A stretch of DNA of 64,000 nucleotides, taken from NCBI GenBank assembly GCA_002457295.1, contig NTKF01000001.1, forward strand, positions 1 through 64,000, read 5' to 3'. Shown here piece by piece: positions 15,143 to 24,184 of this stretch (positions are counted from its first letter, which is position 1; each line of letters opens with the position of its first letter). The translations under genes were made by a program, and so were the position numbers. Under the pieces are notes generated by a model that ran no database searches, was not told the DNA's origin, and saw only the letters and a list, made by a program, of their open reading frames with translations. This DNA is from Flavobacteriales bacterium MED-G22 (GTDB taxonomy: Bacteria > Bacteroidota > Bacteroidia > Flavobacteriales > Flavobacteriaceae).

Positions 15143-16414
15143 TTAAGATTTCACAATTTTTTTTAGGGTAAGACCTTGAACTAAAATGGTAAACAAGACC
15201 ACACTGTAGGTGAGAATTAAAATAAGATCTTTTCCTTCACCAATACTATCTGGAAGATTTAATGCCAAGGCAACACTGAGGCCACCTCTAAGGCCACCCC
15301 ATGTGATTATTAAGGCTGTTTTTTCTTCAAATTGTTTTTTAATAGAGAGAAGCTTTATAGGTAAAAAGACACCAATTCCTCTAGAGACCACAACAATTAT
15401 GATCACCAAAATAATGATGAAAACATACCCTAGCGCGAAATTTTGAAGGATAGGAATAATCTCTAAACCTATCAGTATAAATAAAATTGCATTTAAAGTT
15501 TCATCTAACAGATGCCAAAATTTATACACATAGTCGCCCATGGCTTTTTGCAAACCTTCTGCCTTTTTATCAGAATCTATGTTTTGATTTAAAAATAGCC
15601 CCATTACGACAACGGCTAAAACAGCTGAAAAATGAAATTGATGAGAAATAAGAGGCGCTAGAAGCACAAGAGAAAGAGTGATGATAACTTCTAATTCTAC
15701 ATGTTCGTTTTCTATATATTTTACCAGCTTCAGTCCTAAAAACCCCATAATTGCTCCTAAGATGACCCCGCCAACAACTTCATTGAGAAACAACAAACTC
15801 ACACTTTGAGGAGTTATGTTTTCAATTCCTTCCAACTTAATACTGAGCAGTGTCAAAAAAACCACAACACCAATACCATCGTTAAAAAGAGATTCACCTG
15901 CAATACGTGTTTCTGTAACCGAAGAAAGATTCATTTTTTTCACCATAGCCAAAACAGCAATTGGATCGGTTGGTGCAATTAGTGCACCAAATAAAAGACA
16001 ATCTACATAAGTTAACCCCATTTCAGTTAGTCCAAAAACAGGTTGCTGTGTGATCCAAAATACGGCAGTCCCAACAGCAAAAGTGGAAAAGATAACTCCA
16101 AAACTAGCCAAAAGTAAAATGACCCATTTATCATTGAGCAATTCATGCACATTCACGCTAATAGCACCTGCGAAAAGTAAAAAGGGGAGCATCACATTGA
16201 TGAGAAGTTCACTAAAATCAAATTGTTGGGTTAGTGAAGTCGCAATGGATAAAAACTCAGGTGAAATGATTCCCACGATCAAAACTATTGCAGAAAGGGC
16301 AATGGCTAACACCATCAAACCAATAGTTAGGGGTAACTTTAAGATCCTTAGATTTATGATCGAAAAAATTGCTGCAAGTGAAATTAGAAATGTGGTTAGT
16401 TCTAAAAGTCCCAT
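15143..16414 (-). CDS. Na+/H+ antiporter, CPA1 (NhaP) type
   Basis: A 423-residue inner-membrane protein with about 12 hydrophobic segments, of the monovalent cation:proton antiporter-1 family. The ion-binding region shows FGALIAPTDPIAVLAMVKK followed by ESLFNDGIGVVVFL, which holds the conserved ND pair. WGGLRGGLSVALAL is the late family signature. It exchanges Na+ (or K+) for protons for pH and salt balance. ATG 16414 is preferred over the TTG one codon earlier. It is next to ribE in the same direction, 24 bases downstream. Confidence 0.92.
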   Translation of the reverse strand: MGLLELTTFLISLAAIFSIINLRILKLPLTIGLMVLAIALSAIVLIVGIISPEFLSIATSLTQQFDFSELLINVMLPFLLFAGAISVNVHELLNDKWVILLLASFGVIFSTFAVGTAVFWITQQPVFGLTEMGLTYVDCLLFGALIAPTDPIAVLAMVKKMNLSSVTETRIAGESLFNDGIGVVVFLTLLSIKLEGIENITPQSVSLLFLNEVVGGVILGAIMGFLGLKLVKYIENEHVELEVIITLSLVLLAPLISHQFHFSAVLAVVVMGLFLNQNIDSDKKAEGLQKAMGDYVYKFWHLLDETLNAILFILIGLEIIPILQNFALGYVFIIILVIIIVVVSRGIGVFLPIKLLSIKKQFEEKTALIITWGGLRGGLSVALALNLPDSIGEGKDLILILTYSVVLFTILVQGLTLKKIVKS

Positions 16415-16438
16415 CAATATAGTTTTTTATTAAATATA

Positions 16439-17032
16439 TTAATTTTTATGTTGAGACTGAAGTTTCGCTATATATTTTCCGATCATATCAAATTCTAGAT
16501 TGACGAGACTACCGACCTCAATTTGGTGGAAATTGGTGTTTTGGTAGGTATAGGGAATTATGGCAACAGAAAATTGCTTGGGTTTAACATCTACTAAGGT
16601 CAAACTCACACCATTAATGGTAATGGATCCTTTTTCTATAAGGAGGTTTCCGGGAAGAGGATCAAAAGTGAAGGTATAGCGCCAACTTCCATCTTCTTCA
16701 ATCACAGAGCTGCATTTTGCAATTTGGTCAACATGTCCTTGTACCATATGTCCGTCAAGACGAGCTCCCGCTACCATGGCTCTTTCTAAATTGATTTTTG
16801 ACCCTATGGCGAGTGTTTTAAAGTTCGTTTTTTCAAGAGTTTCTTTTATGGCTGTTACAGTATAGTGTGTCTCATCACAAGCAACAACTGTCAAACAAAC
16901 GCCATTATGTGCCAAGCTTTGATCAACTTTTAGCTGAGCTGCCATGCTACTCTGCATGATAATAGTGAGATTGCCTCCTTCTTTTTCCAACGATTCGACC
17001 ACACCAAAAGCCTCAATGATTCCTGTAAACAT
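16439..17032 (-). CDS. ribE: Riboflavin synthase, alpha subunit
   Basis: A 197-residue enzyme that dismutates two 6,7-dimethyl-8-ribityllumazine molecules to riboflavin, the last step of the pathway. Two lumazine-binding repeats are seen. The first starts MFTGIIEAFGVVESLE and includes LAHNGVCLTVV. The second includes LDGHMVQGHVDQ and KGSITINGVSLTLVDV. Length is normal. No FMN riboswitch precedes it. It is divergent from pdxA and has a two-part promoter of the Bacteroidota type. Confidence 0.95.
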   Translation of the reverse strand: MFTGIIEAFGVVESLEKEGGNLTIIMQSSMAAQLKVDQSLAHNGVCLTVVACDETHYTVTAIKETLEKTNFKTLAIGSKINLERAMVAGARLDGHMVQGHVDQIAKCSSVIEEDGSWRYTFTFDPLPGNLLIEKGSITINGVSLTLVDVKPKQFSVAIIPYTYQNTNFHQIEVGSLVNLEFDMIGKYIAKLQSQHKN

Positions 17033-17060
17033 CCGCTTATATTTAATTACATTTACACTT

Positions 17061-17094
17061 CAAAAATAGATATTAATAATAGCTTAATGCACAA
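17061..17094 (-). promoter_or_regulatory. ribE promoter, TTG-N23-TATTTTTG
   Basis: Minus strand: TTG at 17094-17092, 23 bases, TATTTTTG at 17068-17061, 28 bases before the ribE ATG. Both elements fit the Bacteroidota TTG-N17-23-TANNTTTG consensus. The -33 element lies inside the start of pdxA. Confidence 0.5.
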
Positions 17095-18103
17095 TACAGG
17101 AAAAATTAAAATTGGCATAAGTATTGGTGATCCAAATGGGATAGGGATAGAGCTATTGCTCAAAGCCTTTGAAGACAAACGCCTCTATGATTTCTTCACT
17201 CCTTTAGTATTTGCTGATTTTGAACTCTTGAAAACAGAGCAAAAAAAATTTTCATTCCAAACGGCATTAAAGCCCATCAAATGGGGAGAAAATCTAAACA
17301 AATCTAAACTCAATGTACTCTCAGTTGCAGCGCAATCTTTTTCTGTTGAATATGGGAAGGTATCTGAAAGTGCGGGGCAATTTGCAATACGATCCTTAGA
17401 GGAAGCAGTCAAGGCACTTCAGAAAAATAAAGTAGATGTACTAGTTACCCTACCCATTCATAAACAAGCCTTTCAGCTTGCTGGCTTTAAATATCCAGGT
17501 CATACGGACTATTTAAACGAAAAGCTACAGGGAGATAGTCTAATGTTTATGGTGCATGAAAATCTAAGAGTAGCCCTCGTAACAGATCATATCCCTATCC
17601 AAAAGGTAGCTCAAGCACTATCTGAAGACCTTTTAAGGCAAAAAATAGATTCCTTACTTAAAAGTCTTAAAGAAGATTTTGGAATAAACAGACCCAAAAT
17701 AGCCCTGTTAGGATTAAATCCGCACACGGGTGATCAGGGGGTTATTGGCACTGAAGATGATGATTTAATTCGTCCAGTAATAAATGCTTATTTTAATAAA
17801 GGGGATTTGGTTTTTGGGCCTTATGCTGCTGATGGTTTTTTTGGTTCAAAACACTACCAAGCTTTTGATGCTGTTTTGGCAATGTATCACGACCAAGGTC
17901 TCATTCCTTTTAAAACACTTGCATTTGGAAGTGGGGTTAATTTTACTGCCGGATTAGAAAAGATCAGAACTTCTCCAGACCATGGCACTGGTTTTGACAT
18001 TGCTGGAAAGAAAAAAGCAGACCGAAGTTCTTTTATTGAAGCTCTATTTTTAGCTCGAAAAGTATATGCAAATCGCTCCGAAATGCATCAGGAAGAAGTT
18101 TAA
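17087..18103 (+). CDS. pdxA: 4-hydroxythreonine-4-phosphate dehydrogenase
   Basis: A 338-residue NAD-dependent enzyme of the DXP-dependent pyridoxal phosphate pathway; it oxidises 4-phosphohydroxy-L-threonine. Signatures: ISIGDPNGIGIELLLKAF at the N-terminus, the metal-binding GHTDYLNE, LGLNPHTGDQG, MYHDQGLIPFK and the C-terminal TSPDHGTGFDIAG. All are in the usual order and the length is normal. It converges with the downstream sulfatase gene with a 4-base overlap. Confidence 0.95.
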   Translation: MHNTGKIKIGISIGDPNGIGIELLLKAFEDKRLYDFFTPLVFADFELLKTEQKKFSFQTALKPIKWGENLNKSKLNVLSVAAQSFSVEYGKVSESAGQFAIRSLEEAVKALQKNKVDVLVTLPIHKQAFQLAGFKYPGHTDYLNEKLQGDSLMFMVHENLRVALVTDHIPIQKVAQALSEDLLRQKIDSLLKSLKEDFGINRPKIALLGLNPHTGDQGVIGTEDDDLIRPVINAYFNKGDLVFGPYAADGFFGSKHYQAFDAVLAMYHDQGLIPFKTLAFGSGVNFTAGLEKIRTSPDHGTGFDIAGKKKADRSSFIEALFLARKVYANRSEMHQEEV

Positions 18104-19707
18104 TCTAATTCCAGAATTTCACTTGTGTTATATCCTATTCGAACGGCTTTAACTTTGATAGGACTCGTTTTGGTTAGAGGTTGGTCATAAATAGACCAGA
18201 CACTATCTCCTTCTTTTTGCCAGATAATCGTACTACCTGCGTTTTGATGCTTTAGCACAATTCGATTGTCAACAATTTGATAGCTTGGGGGAAAAAGTTT
18301 AGGGGGGTTTCCATCTGGAAAAAATTGCTTTAAAATTTCCTGTTCAGGCAAGGCCCCTAAATCACCTGTTTCCTTCATCCATTGTTCTAGTTTGTTGCGC
18401 AACATTGAAAGTGTATCCTTTAATGTTGGGTTTGCTGCCAAATTATTTAGCTCATAAGGATCCACAGTAATGTCATAAAGTTCTTCTTCTGGTTTTGGCG
18501 TAGCAAACCACCTAGCTGCTGCCTCAGGCAAGGTCTTTGCCTCCCATTGCTCGCGCATATTTTGCATCATAGCCATTTGTTCTCTGTAGGCTACTGGCAA
18601 AGCGTTTGAAATCTCTACATTGAAATTCCGAATGTATTTGTAATTACCATAACGAACAGCTCTTAATCGATCTACTTTTTCATCATAACGATCAGAGGTT
18701 GTAAAGACAAATGAAGGAGCTTCAGTTTTATATTTCCCTAAAAAAGCTTTCCCTTGCATAATTTTGGGAGGTTCAATACCCACAAAAGAAAGTATGGAAG
18801 GGGCATAATCAATAAAACTTACCAAACGGCTTTCTTGACTTCCTGCATTTGTATTTTGAGGCATTTTAACTACTAAAGGAACTCTGATACCTGTTTCGTA
18901 AAGTGCTCGCTTGTGTCTTGGAAAAGGGCCACCATGATCTCCATAAAAGAAAATCAGTGTATTGTCATATTGACCAGTAGCCTTCAATTCATCAATAATT
19001 ACTCCTATTTGCTGATCGAGACGCATCAGATTGGAATAATTGACCGCTAAATCTTTTCGAATTATTGAATTGTCAGGAAAAATAGGCGGAACCGTCAAAC
19101 TATTAGGATCTACTAATAGAGGTTGATCTGCCTGTCTCCAAATTTGTGATTCATGGGTAATTTGAAAATTAAAAACAGCAAAAAAAGGAGCCCCTTTGGG
19201 CCGATTACGCCAGTGTGCTTCTTTACTACTTTCATCCCACGCGGAAGGGAGGGGTTTGAAATTATAATCTTCCTTAGGATTATTTGTACAATAATACCCA
19301 GCAGTTCTTAAATATTCTGTAAACATTTTAACGCCCTCAGGGACAACGGGTGAATACGATGGAATATTAATGGAGGGCTCATTAAAATCTTTATAGCCAT
19401 TATAGGTGCGCATATTGTGGGTGCCCATAGTGCTAGGATACATTCCAGTTATAAGTGCACTTCTAGAAGGGGCACAAACTGGCACAGGGGCATATGCGTT
19501 TGTATAAAGCACGCCATCTTTAGTAAGTTGTTCTATGTTAGGTAGTGAAACAAATTTATTGCCATACATCGGGAAATGCTCTGGTGATTGGTCTTCCGCA
19601 ACCAACCAAACAATATTTGGTAAGGTAGAAGAAGCCTCGGAATGCTTATTATCACAAGAAATAAAGACAAAGTATAAGACAACATAGATACCAATAAATA
19701 TACGCAT
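18100..19707 (-). CDS. Sulfatase (S1 family), lipoprotein
   Basis: A 535-residue sulfatase anchored as a lipoprotein (FVFISCDNKHSEA). The first metal-binding segment is NIVWLVAEDQSPEH with an E-D pair in place of D-D. The maturation site is CAPSRSALITGMYP with Cys 78 and Arg 82. FFYGDHGGPFPRHKR holds the later ligands. It differs clearly from the 7664-9067 sulfatase in length, N-terminus and insertions, so the two probably act on different sulfate positions. The last ~80 residues form an extra domain (IILKQFFPDGNPPK region) typical of longer Bacteroidota sulfatases. The substrate is unknown. Confidence 0.9.
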   Translation of the reverse strand: MRIFIGIYVVLYFVFISCDNKHSEASSTLPNIVWLVAEDQSPEHFPMYGNKFVSLPNIEQLTKDGVLYTNAYAPVPVCAPSRSALITGMYPSTMGTHNMRTYNGYKDFNEPSINIPSYSPVVPEGVKMFTEYLRTAGYYCTNNPKEDYNFKPLPSAWDESSKEAHWRNRPKGAPFFAVFNFQITHESQIWRQADQPLLVDPNSLTVPPIFPDNSIIRKDLAVNYSNLMRLDQQIGVIIDELKATGQYDNTLIFFYGDHGGPFPRHKRALYETGIRVPLVVKMPQNTNAGSQESRLVSFIDYAPSILSFVGIEPPKIMQGKAFLGKYKTEAPSFVFTTSDRYDEKVDRLRAVRYGNYKYIRNFNVEISNALPVAYREQMAMMQNMREQWEAKTLPEAAARWFATPKPEEELYDITVDPYELNNLAANPTLKDTLSMLRNKLEQWMKETGDLGALPEQEILKQFFPDGNPPKLFPPSYQIVDNRIVLKHQNAGSTIIWQKEGDSVWSIYDQPLTKTSPIKVKAVRIGYNTSEILELD

Positions 19708-19750
19708 AGAACTACAGGTGTTAAAACAACCGAATATACCTTTTTTTTTA

Positions 19751-19758
19751 TAAATTTG
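19751..19758 (+). promoter_or_regulatory. Candidate -7 box TAAATTTG for the yceD-rpmF-fabH-accBC cluster
   Basis: Exact TANNTTTG match 18 bases before the ATG at 19777, after a run of T's. It makes the upstream TTG at 19756 (inside the box) an unlikely start. Confidence 0.45.
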
Positions 19759-19776
19759 CCCACCAATTGTCTTAGG

Positions 19777-20295
19777 ATGGAAAAGTTGGATGAGTTTGAT
19801 ATTCCCTTTGTAGGTTTAAAAAATGGCATACACCAATTTGTTTTTATCCTTGACAATACGTTCTTTGAAGGTTTTGATTTTAATGATTTCCATCAAGCTG
19901 ATTTCAAAGTAGAACTTGCACTCCACAAAAGTGAAAGTCTCTTGGAACTGGAGTTTACCTCAAAAGGAAGCGTGGGCGTTTCCTGCGATGTGACCACAGA
20001 ATACTTTGATTTAGCATTAAACCCTAGCTGGTCTCAAATAATTAAATTTGGAAATCCTGAGGCTTCCACAGATGAAATTTTAGTTTTGCCGGTAGGAGCC
20101 TACAAGTTCAACGTTTCTCAACAAATATATGAGATGATTGTCTTAGAGATTCCACCAAAATTAGAGCATCCAGGAATTGCAAACGGTACATTACAATCAG
20201 AAATTCTTGACAAACTCAAAACCCTAGAACCAAAAGCAACCCCTGTTGAAGGTCAAAATGACCCCAGATGGGACAAACTGAAAGATTTATTATAG
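19777..20295 (+). CDS. DUF177 / YceD family protein
   Basis: A 172-residue protein of the YceD/DUF177 family, the standard neighbour of rpmF in bacteria and linked to 23S rRNA metabolism. It has the family's strand-rich middle (LLELEFTSKGSVGVSCDVTTEYFDLAL) and the acidic, C-terminal PRWDKLKDLL that nearly all members share. The start ATG 19777 gives MEKLDEFDIPF. rpmF follows after 13 bases. Confidence 0.88.
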   Translation: MEKLDEFDIPFVGLKNGIHQFVFILDNTFFEGFDFNDFHQADFKVELALHKSESLLELEFTSKGSVGVSCDVTTEYFDLALNPSWSQIIKFGNPEASTDEILVLPVGAYKFNVSQQIYEMIVLEIPPKLEHPGIANGTLQSEILDKLKTLEPKATPVEGQNDPRWDKLKDLL

Positions 20296-20308
20296 AAAAT
20301 ATTAGTTC

Positions 20309-20503
20309 ATGGCACATCCTAAAAGAAAAATTTCGAGAACTCGAAGAGACAAAAGAAGAACCCACTACAAAGCAAGCAATAGGCAAGTAGCCAATTGTGG
20401 GACTACAGGGGAAGCTCACTTGTATCATCGTGCTCACTGGCATGAAGGAAAACTCTATTACAGAGGAAAAGTTCTCATAGACGCTACCGAAGTAGAAGCA
20501 TAG
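20309..20503 (+). CDS. rpmF: 50S ribosomal protein bL32
   Basis: A 64-residue ribosomal protein with the usual [22 protein letters not shown]-terminus of bL32. The zinc-binding cysteines of other phyla are mostly absent (one Cys, in [14 protein letters not shown]), as is normal for Bacteroidota. It lies between yceD and fabH as in many bacteria. Confidence 0.97.
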   Translation: MAHPKRKISRTRRDKRRTHYKASNRQVANCGTTGEAHLYHRAHWHEGKLYYRGKVLIDATEVEA

Positions 20504-20628
20504 TCTTTAGCAAATAAGGCTCTATAAAGGGGCTAAATTTATGAGATTTACTCATTTAATGGGAAGTAGTTTTCTCACTATTCAACACAAAATCATAGTT
20601 AATCCCTGCCTTAAAAGCGGACAGAAAT

Positions 20629-21612
20629 ATGGTTAAAGCGGCTATAACGGGGGTTGGAGGGTATGTTCCTGAAACTATTTTAAGTAACAAGGACTTAGAA
20701 CAAATGGTAGATACCACCGATGAGTGGATCCTATCTCGCACTGGAATAAAAGAGCGCCGCATTCTCAAAGAACCCTATCAAGGCTGCTCTACGCTAGCTG
20801 TACGTGCTGCTCAAGATTTAATAGAAAAAAAAGGGATTGATCCAAAATCAATTGATTTGGTTCTTATAGCTACCATTACGCCTGACTATCAGGTGGCCGC
20901 AACAGCCGCCTATGTTGCTTCATCTATTGGGGCAACGAATGCATTTGCCTTTGACTTAAGTGCTGCGTGCTCAGGGTTTTTATATGGCATGAGTGTGGCA
21001 ACTGGGTATATCCAGAGCGGACGATATAATCGGGTTTTATTTATTGGTGCTGATAAAATGTCATCTATAGTCAATTATAAAGACAGAACCACCTGTATCA
21101 TTTTTGGAGATGGAGCAGGAGCTGTACTAATTGAGCCCTCAACAAATCAATACGGTTGGGAAGATGAATATTTTAGATCTAATGGAGCGGCAAGAGAATC
21201 ACTTTTAATTAAAGGTGGAGGTTCAATTTTTCCAACCTCACAGTCCACACTTGATCAAGGATGGCACAATTTATATCAAGATGGAAAAACAGTTTTTAAA
21301 TACGCAGTTTCCGAAATGACAGCATCAACCCAAAAAATTATAGAACGCAATCACTTATCGAGTGAAGAAATTAATTACCTTGTACCTCACCAAGCGAATA
21401 AACGAATCATAGATGCAACAGCTAAACAGTTAGGTCTTGCAGAAGATAAGGTTTTAATGAATATTGAACGCTACGGAAATACAACTGCGGCCACCATCCC
21501 GCTCCTCTTATATGACTATGAACAGCAGTTAGCCTGCGGTGACAAAATCCTTTTTGCCGCCTTTGGTGGAGGTTTTACTTGGGGCGCTGCCTACCTAACA
21601 TGGGCTTATTAA
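20629..21612 (+). CDS. fabH: Beta-ketoacyl-ACP synthase III
   Basis: A 327-residue condensing enzyme that starts fatty-acid synthesis from acyl-CoA and malonyl-ACP. The catalytic triad is visible: Cys 114 in DLSAACSGFLYG, His in VPHQANKRI, Asn in ERYGNTTAATIP. The N-terminal TTDEWILSRTGIKERR is typical. It is followed by accB after 21 bases. The 125-base gap before it shows no clear promoter. Confidence 0.95.
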   Translation: MVKAAITGVGGYVPETILSNKDLEQMVDTTDEWILSRTGIKERRILKEPYQGCSTLAVRAAQDLIEKKGIDPKSIDLVLIATITPDYQVAATAAYVASSIGATNAFAFDLSAACSGFLYGMSVATGYIQSGRYNRVLFIGADKMSSIVNYKDRTTCIIFGDGAGAVLIEPSTNQYGWEDEYFRSNGAARESLLIKGGGSIFPTSQSTLDQGWHNLYQDGKTVFKYAVSEMTASTQKIIERNHLSSEEINYLVPHQANKRIIDATAKQLGLAEDKVLMNIERYGNTTAATIPLLLYDYEQQLACGDKILFAAFGGGFTWGAAYLTWAY

Positions 21613-21633
21613 AATATAAAATTTTTACGATCT

Positions 21634-22122
21634 ATGGATATTAAAGAAATTCAAAACTTAATCAAATTTGTAGCCAAATCTGGGGCTCAAGAAGTTAAAC
21701 TAGAGACAGATGATTTTAAGATTACTATCGTAACTAAAGGATCTGAACGCGCTGATAATGCTACTATTGTTCAACAAGTTCCAGTGAATATTCCAGTTGC
21801 AGCTGCTGAAACCAATGGTGGTGTTGAAACCCCCACTGAAAAAGTGGCAGAAGCCCCAGCACCACAATCTAGTGAAGATCATCTAATCACGATCAACTCA
21901 CCAATGATTGGCACTTTTTATCGAAAAGCATCACCAGATAAACCAGCTTTTGTAGAAGTGGGGGATGTTGTAAAACCAGGAGATGTGATGTGCGTTGTTG
22001 AAGCCATGAAACTTTTTAATGAAATTGAATCTGAAGTAAGTGGAAAAATTGTAAAAATTCTTGCAGATGATGCCACTCCCATTGAGTTTGATCAACCCTT
22101 ATTTGTGATAGATCCCTCATAA
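21634..22122 (+). CDS. accB: Acetyl-CoA carboxylase biotin carboxyl carrier protein
   Basis: A 162-residue biotin carrier. The N-terminal helix region (MDIKEIQNLIKFVAKSGAQE) is followed by an Ala/Pro/Thr-rich hinge (about 45-80). The C-terminal biotinyl domain carries the EAMKLFNE site, with Lys 126 biotinylated. It works with AccC encoded 9 bases downstream. Confidence 0.96.
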   Translation: MDIKEIQNLIKFVAKSGAQEVKLETDDFKITIVTKGSERADNATIVQQVPVNIPVAAAETNGGVETPTEKVAEAPAPQSSEDHLITINSPMIGTFYRKASPDKPAFVEVGDVVKPGDVMCVVEAMKLFNEIESEVSGKIVKILADDATPIEFDQPLFVIDPS

Positions 22123-22131
22123 TTTTTAATC

Positions 22132-23472
22132 ATGTTTAAAAAAATATTAATTGCCAATAGGGGTGAAATTGCCATGCGATTGATTCGTACCTGCAAAGAA
22201 ATGGGTATAAAAACCGTAGCAGTTTATTCAAAAGCTGATGAAGAAAGTTTACACGTTCGTTTTGCAGATGAAGCAGTTTGTATAGGGCCAGCCCCGAGTT
22301 CAGAGTCCTATCTAAAAATGGCCAATATTATTGCTGCAGCTGAAATTACTAACGCAGATGCGATTCACCCAGGGTATGGATTTTTATCTGAAAATGCTAA
22401 GTTTTCAAAAATTTGTGAAGAACATGATATAAAATTCATTGGCGCTTCTGCTGAGATGATAGAAAAAATGGGTGATAAAGCCACTGCAAAAGCCACAATG
22501 AAAGCCGCTGGTGTTCCTACCATTCCTGGTTCTGAAGGAATCATTCCTTCACTTGAAGTATGCCACACCCTTGCTAAAGAGGTAGGATATCCCGTGATGC
22601 TCAAAGCCACAGCGGGAGGAGGAGGAAAAGGAATGCGTGCCGTTTGGAATAATCAGGAATTAGAAAAAGCATGGGAAAGCGCACGACAAGAATCAAAAGC
22701 AGCTTTTGGAAACGACGATATGTACCTCGAAAAACTGATTGAGGAACCAAGACATATTGAAATACAAGTAGTCGGTGACAGTTATGGCAAAGCGTGTCAC
22801 TTGTCTGAACGTGATTGCTCAGTGCAACGCCGCCATCAAAAACTCACAGAAGAAACCCCTTCTCCTTTCATGACGAAAGAACTCAGAAAAAAAATGGGCG
22901 AGGCTGCGGTTAAAGCGGCTGAATATATAGCCTATGAAGGAGCAGGAACAATTGAGTTTTTAGTAGACAAGCATAAGAATTTTTATTTCATGGAAATGAA
23001 TACTCGCATTCAAGTCGAACATCCTATTACAGAACAAGTAATAGATTTTGATCTGATTAGAGAACAGATTTTGGTAGCCTCTGGTGTCCGCATTTCGGGG
23101 AAAAATTATTTACCTAAATTACACTCTATTGAATGCAGAATTAATGCTGAAGATCCATATAATGACTTTAGACCCTCACCTGGAAAAATAGAAACCCTTC
23201 ATTTTCCTGGGGGACATGGCATTCGTTTAGATACCCACGTATATAGTGGTTATACTATCCCTCCCCACTACGATTCTATGATTGCTAAATTGGTGACCAC
23301 AGCCCAGACAAGAGAAGAAGCGATCAATAAAATGAAAAGAGCTTTAGAAGAATTTGTTATTGAGGGCATCAAAACAACTATTCCTTTTCATAAAAAGTTA
23401 ATGGAGCACCCAGACTATATTGAGGGAAATTATACTACAAAATTTATGGAAAATTTTAGTATGGAAGACTAA
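22132..23472 (+). CDS. accC: Acetyl-CoA carboxylase biotin carboxylase subunit
   Basis: A 446-residue ATP-grasp enzyme that carboxylates biotin on AccB. It shows [15 protein letters not shown] at the N-terminus, the glycine-rich ATP loop [12 protein letters not shown], the [13 protein letters not shown] segment, and [14 protein letters not shown] with metal and catalytic residues. Full length. Last core gene of the fatty-acid cluster; the next gene starts two bases after its stop codon. Confidence 0.97.
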   Translation: MFKKILIANRGEIAMRLIRTCKEMGIKTVAVYSKADEESLHVRFADEAVCIGPAPSSESYLKMANIIAAAEITNADAIHPGYGFLSENAKFSKICEEHDIKFIGASAEMIEKMGDKATAKATMKAAGVPTIPGSEGIIPSLEVCHTLAKEVGYPVMLKATAGGGGKGMRAVWNNQELEKAWESARQESKAAFGNDDMYLEKLIEEPRHIEIQVVGDSYGKACHLSERDCSVQRRHQKLTEETPSPFMTKELRKKMGEAAVKAAEYIAYEGAGTIEFLVDKHKNFYFMEMNTRIQVEHPITEQVIDFDLIREQILVASGVRISGKNYLPKLHSIECRINAEDPYNDFRPSPGKIETLHFPGGHGIRLDTHVYSGYTIPPHYDSMIAKLVTTAQTREEAINKMKRALEEFVIEGIKTTIPFHKKLMEHPDYIEGNYTTKFMENFSMED

Positions 23473-23473
23473 A

Positions 23474-24175
23474 ATGAAACGGATCCTCCTCTTAAGTATA
23501 TTCTTTATCCTTTGTCTTTTTTTAGATGGATGTTCTCCCTTAAAACAATATGAACAAGACACCTACGCATGGGCAATTCCAGAAATTGAAAAGTTTAAGG
23601 AACTTGATACAAAAGAAGACTATGCACCTAAATCTGTTCTGTTTTTGGGAAGCTCGAGTATTCGTTTGTGGGAAACCCTAAAGGAAGATATGGCTCCTAT
23701 GCCACTCATTCAAAGAGGCTATGGGGGAGCTCATTTTAGAGACCTTATTTTCTACATAGACACCATTTTAAACCAGCACGATCTTAGTATGATTGTTTGT
23801 TTTGTGGCAAATGACATTAGTCAAAAAAATTCTAATGAAAGTGTTAAAACGATACTAAGAAACTATGACTATGTGATCAAGCGTATTCGAAAAAAGCATC
23901 CTACCCTCCCAATTTTACAAATTTCAATTACGCCTACAGAAAGCAGATGGCATTTATGGCCTAAAATTAACGAGTTAAACATGGCACTGAAGGACTATTG
24001 TGCCTCTCATTCAAAGATGGTTTTTTTAGAAACGACTTCACATTTTTTGAATGCTGAGGGCTTACCTAAAAAAGAATTATTCCGCAGTGATAAATTGCAT
24101 TTAAACAAAGAGGGATATATTCTTTGGAATAGTTTAATTAGGCCTCAAGTAGAAACTATTTTAGCAGCACAATAG
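23474..24175 (+). CDS. SGNH/GDSL hydrolase, lipoprotein
   Basis: A 233-residue lipoprotein (LCLFLDGCSPLKQ). It carries the SGNH blocks: LFLGSSSIRLW (block I, nucleophile Ser), GYGGAHF (II, Gly), CFVANDIS (III, Asn) and DKLHLNKEGY (V, Asp and His). Such enzymes are esterases or acetylesterases acting in the periplasm or at the surface. The start is chosen at 23474, just after accC, because the signal peptide begins there. Confidence 0.85.
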   Translation: MKRILLLSIFFILCLFLDGCSPLKQYEQDTYAWAIPEIEKFKELDTKEDYAPKSVLFLGSSSIRLWETLKEDMAPMPLIQRGYGGAHFRDLIFYIDTILNQHDLSMIVCFVANDISQKNSNESVKTILRNYDYVIKRIRKKHPTLPILQISITPTESRWHLWPKINELNMALKDYCASHSKMVFLETTSHFLNAEGLPKKELFRSDKLHLNKEGYILWNSLIRPQVETILAAQ

Positions 24176-24184
24176 TAGAACAAA

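Noticed and set aside
17033..17086. FMN riboswitch before ribE
   Set aside because: Only 54 bases between the divergent genes; no conserved riboswitch elements.
20539..20634. 31-codon ORF between rpmF and fabH
   Set aside because: No start context, hydrophobicity or coupling to support it, and it runs into the fabH start.
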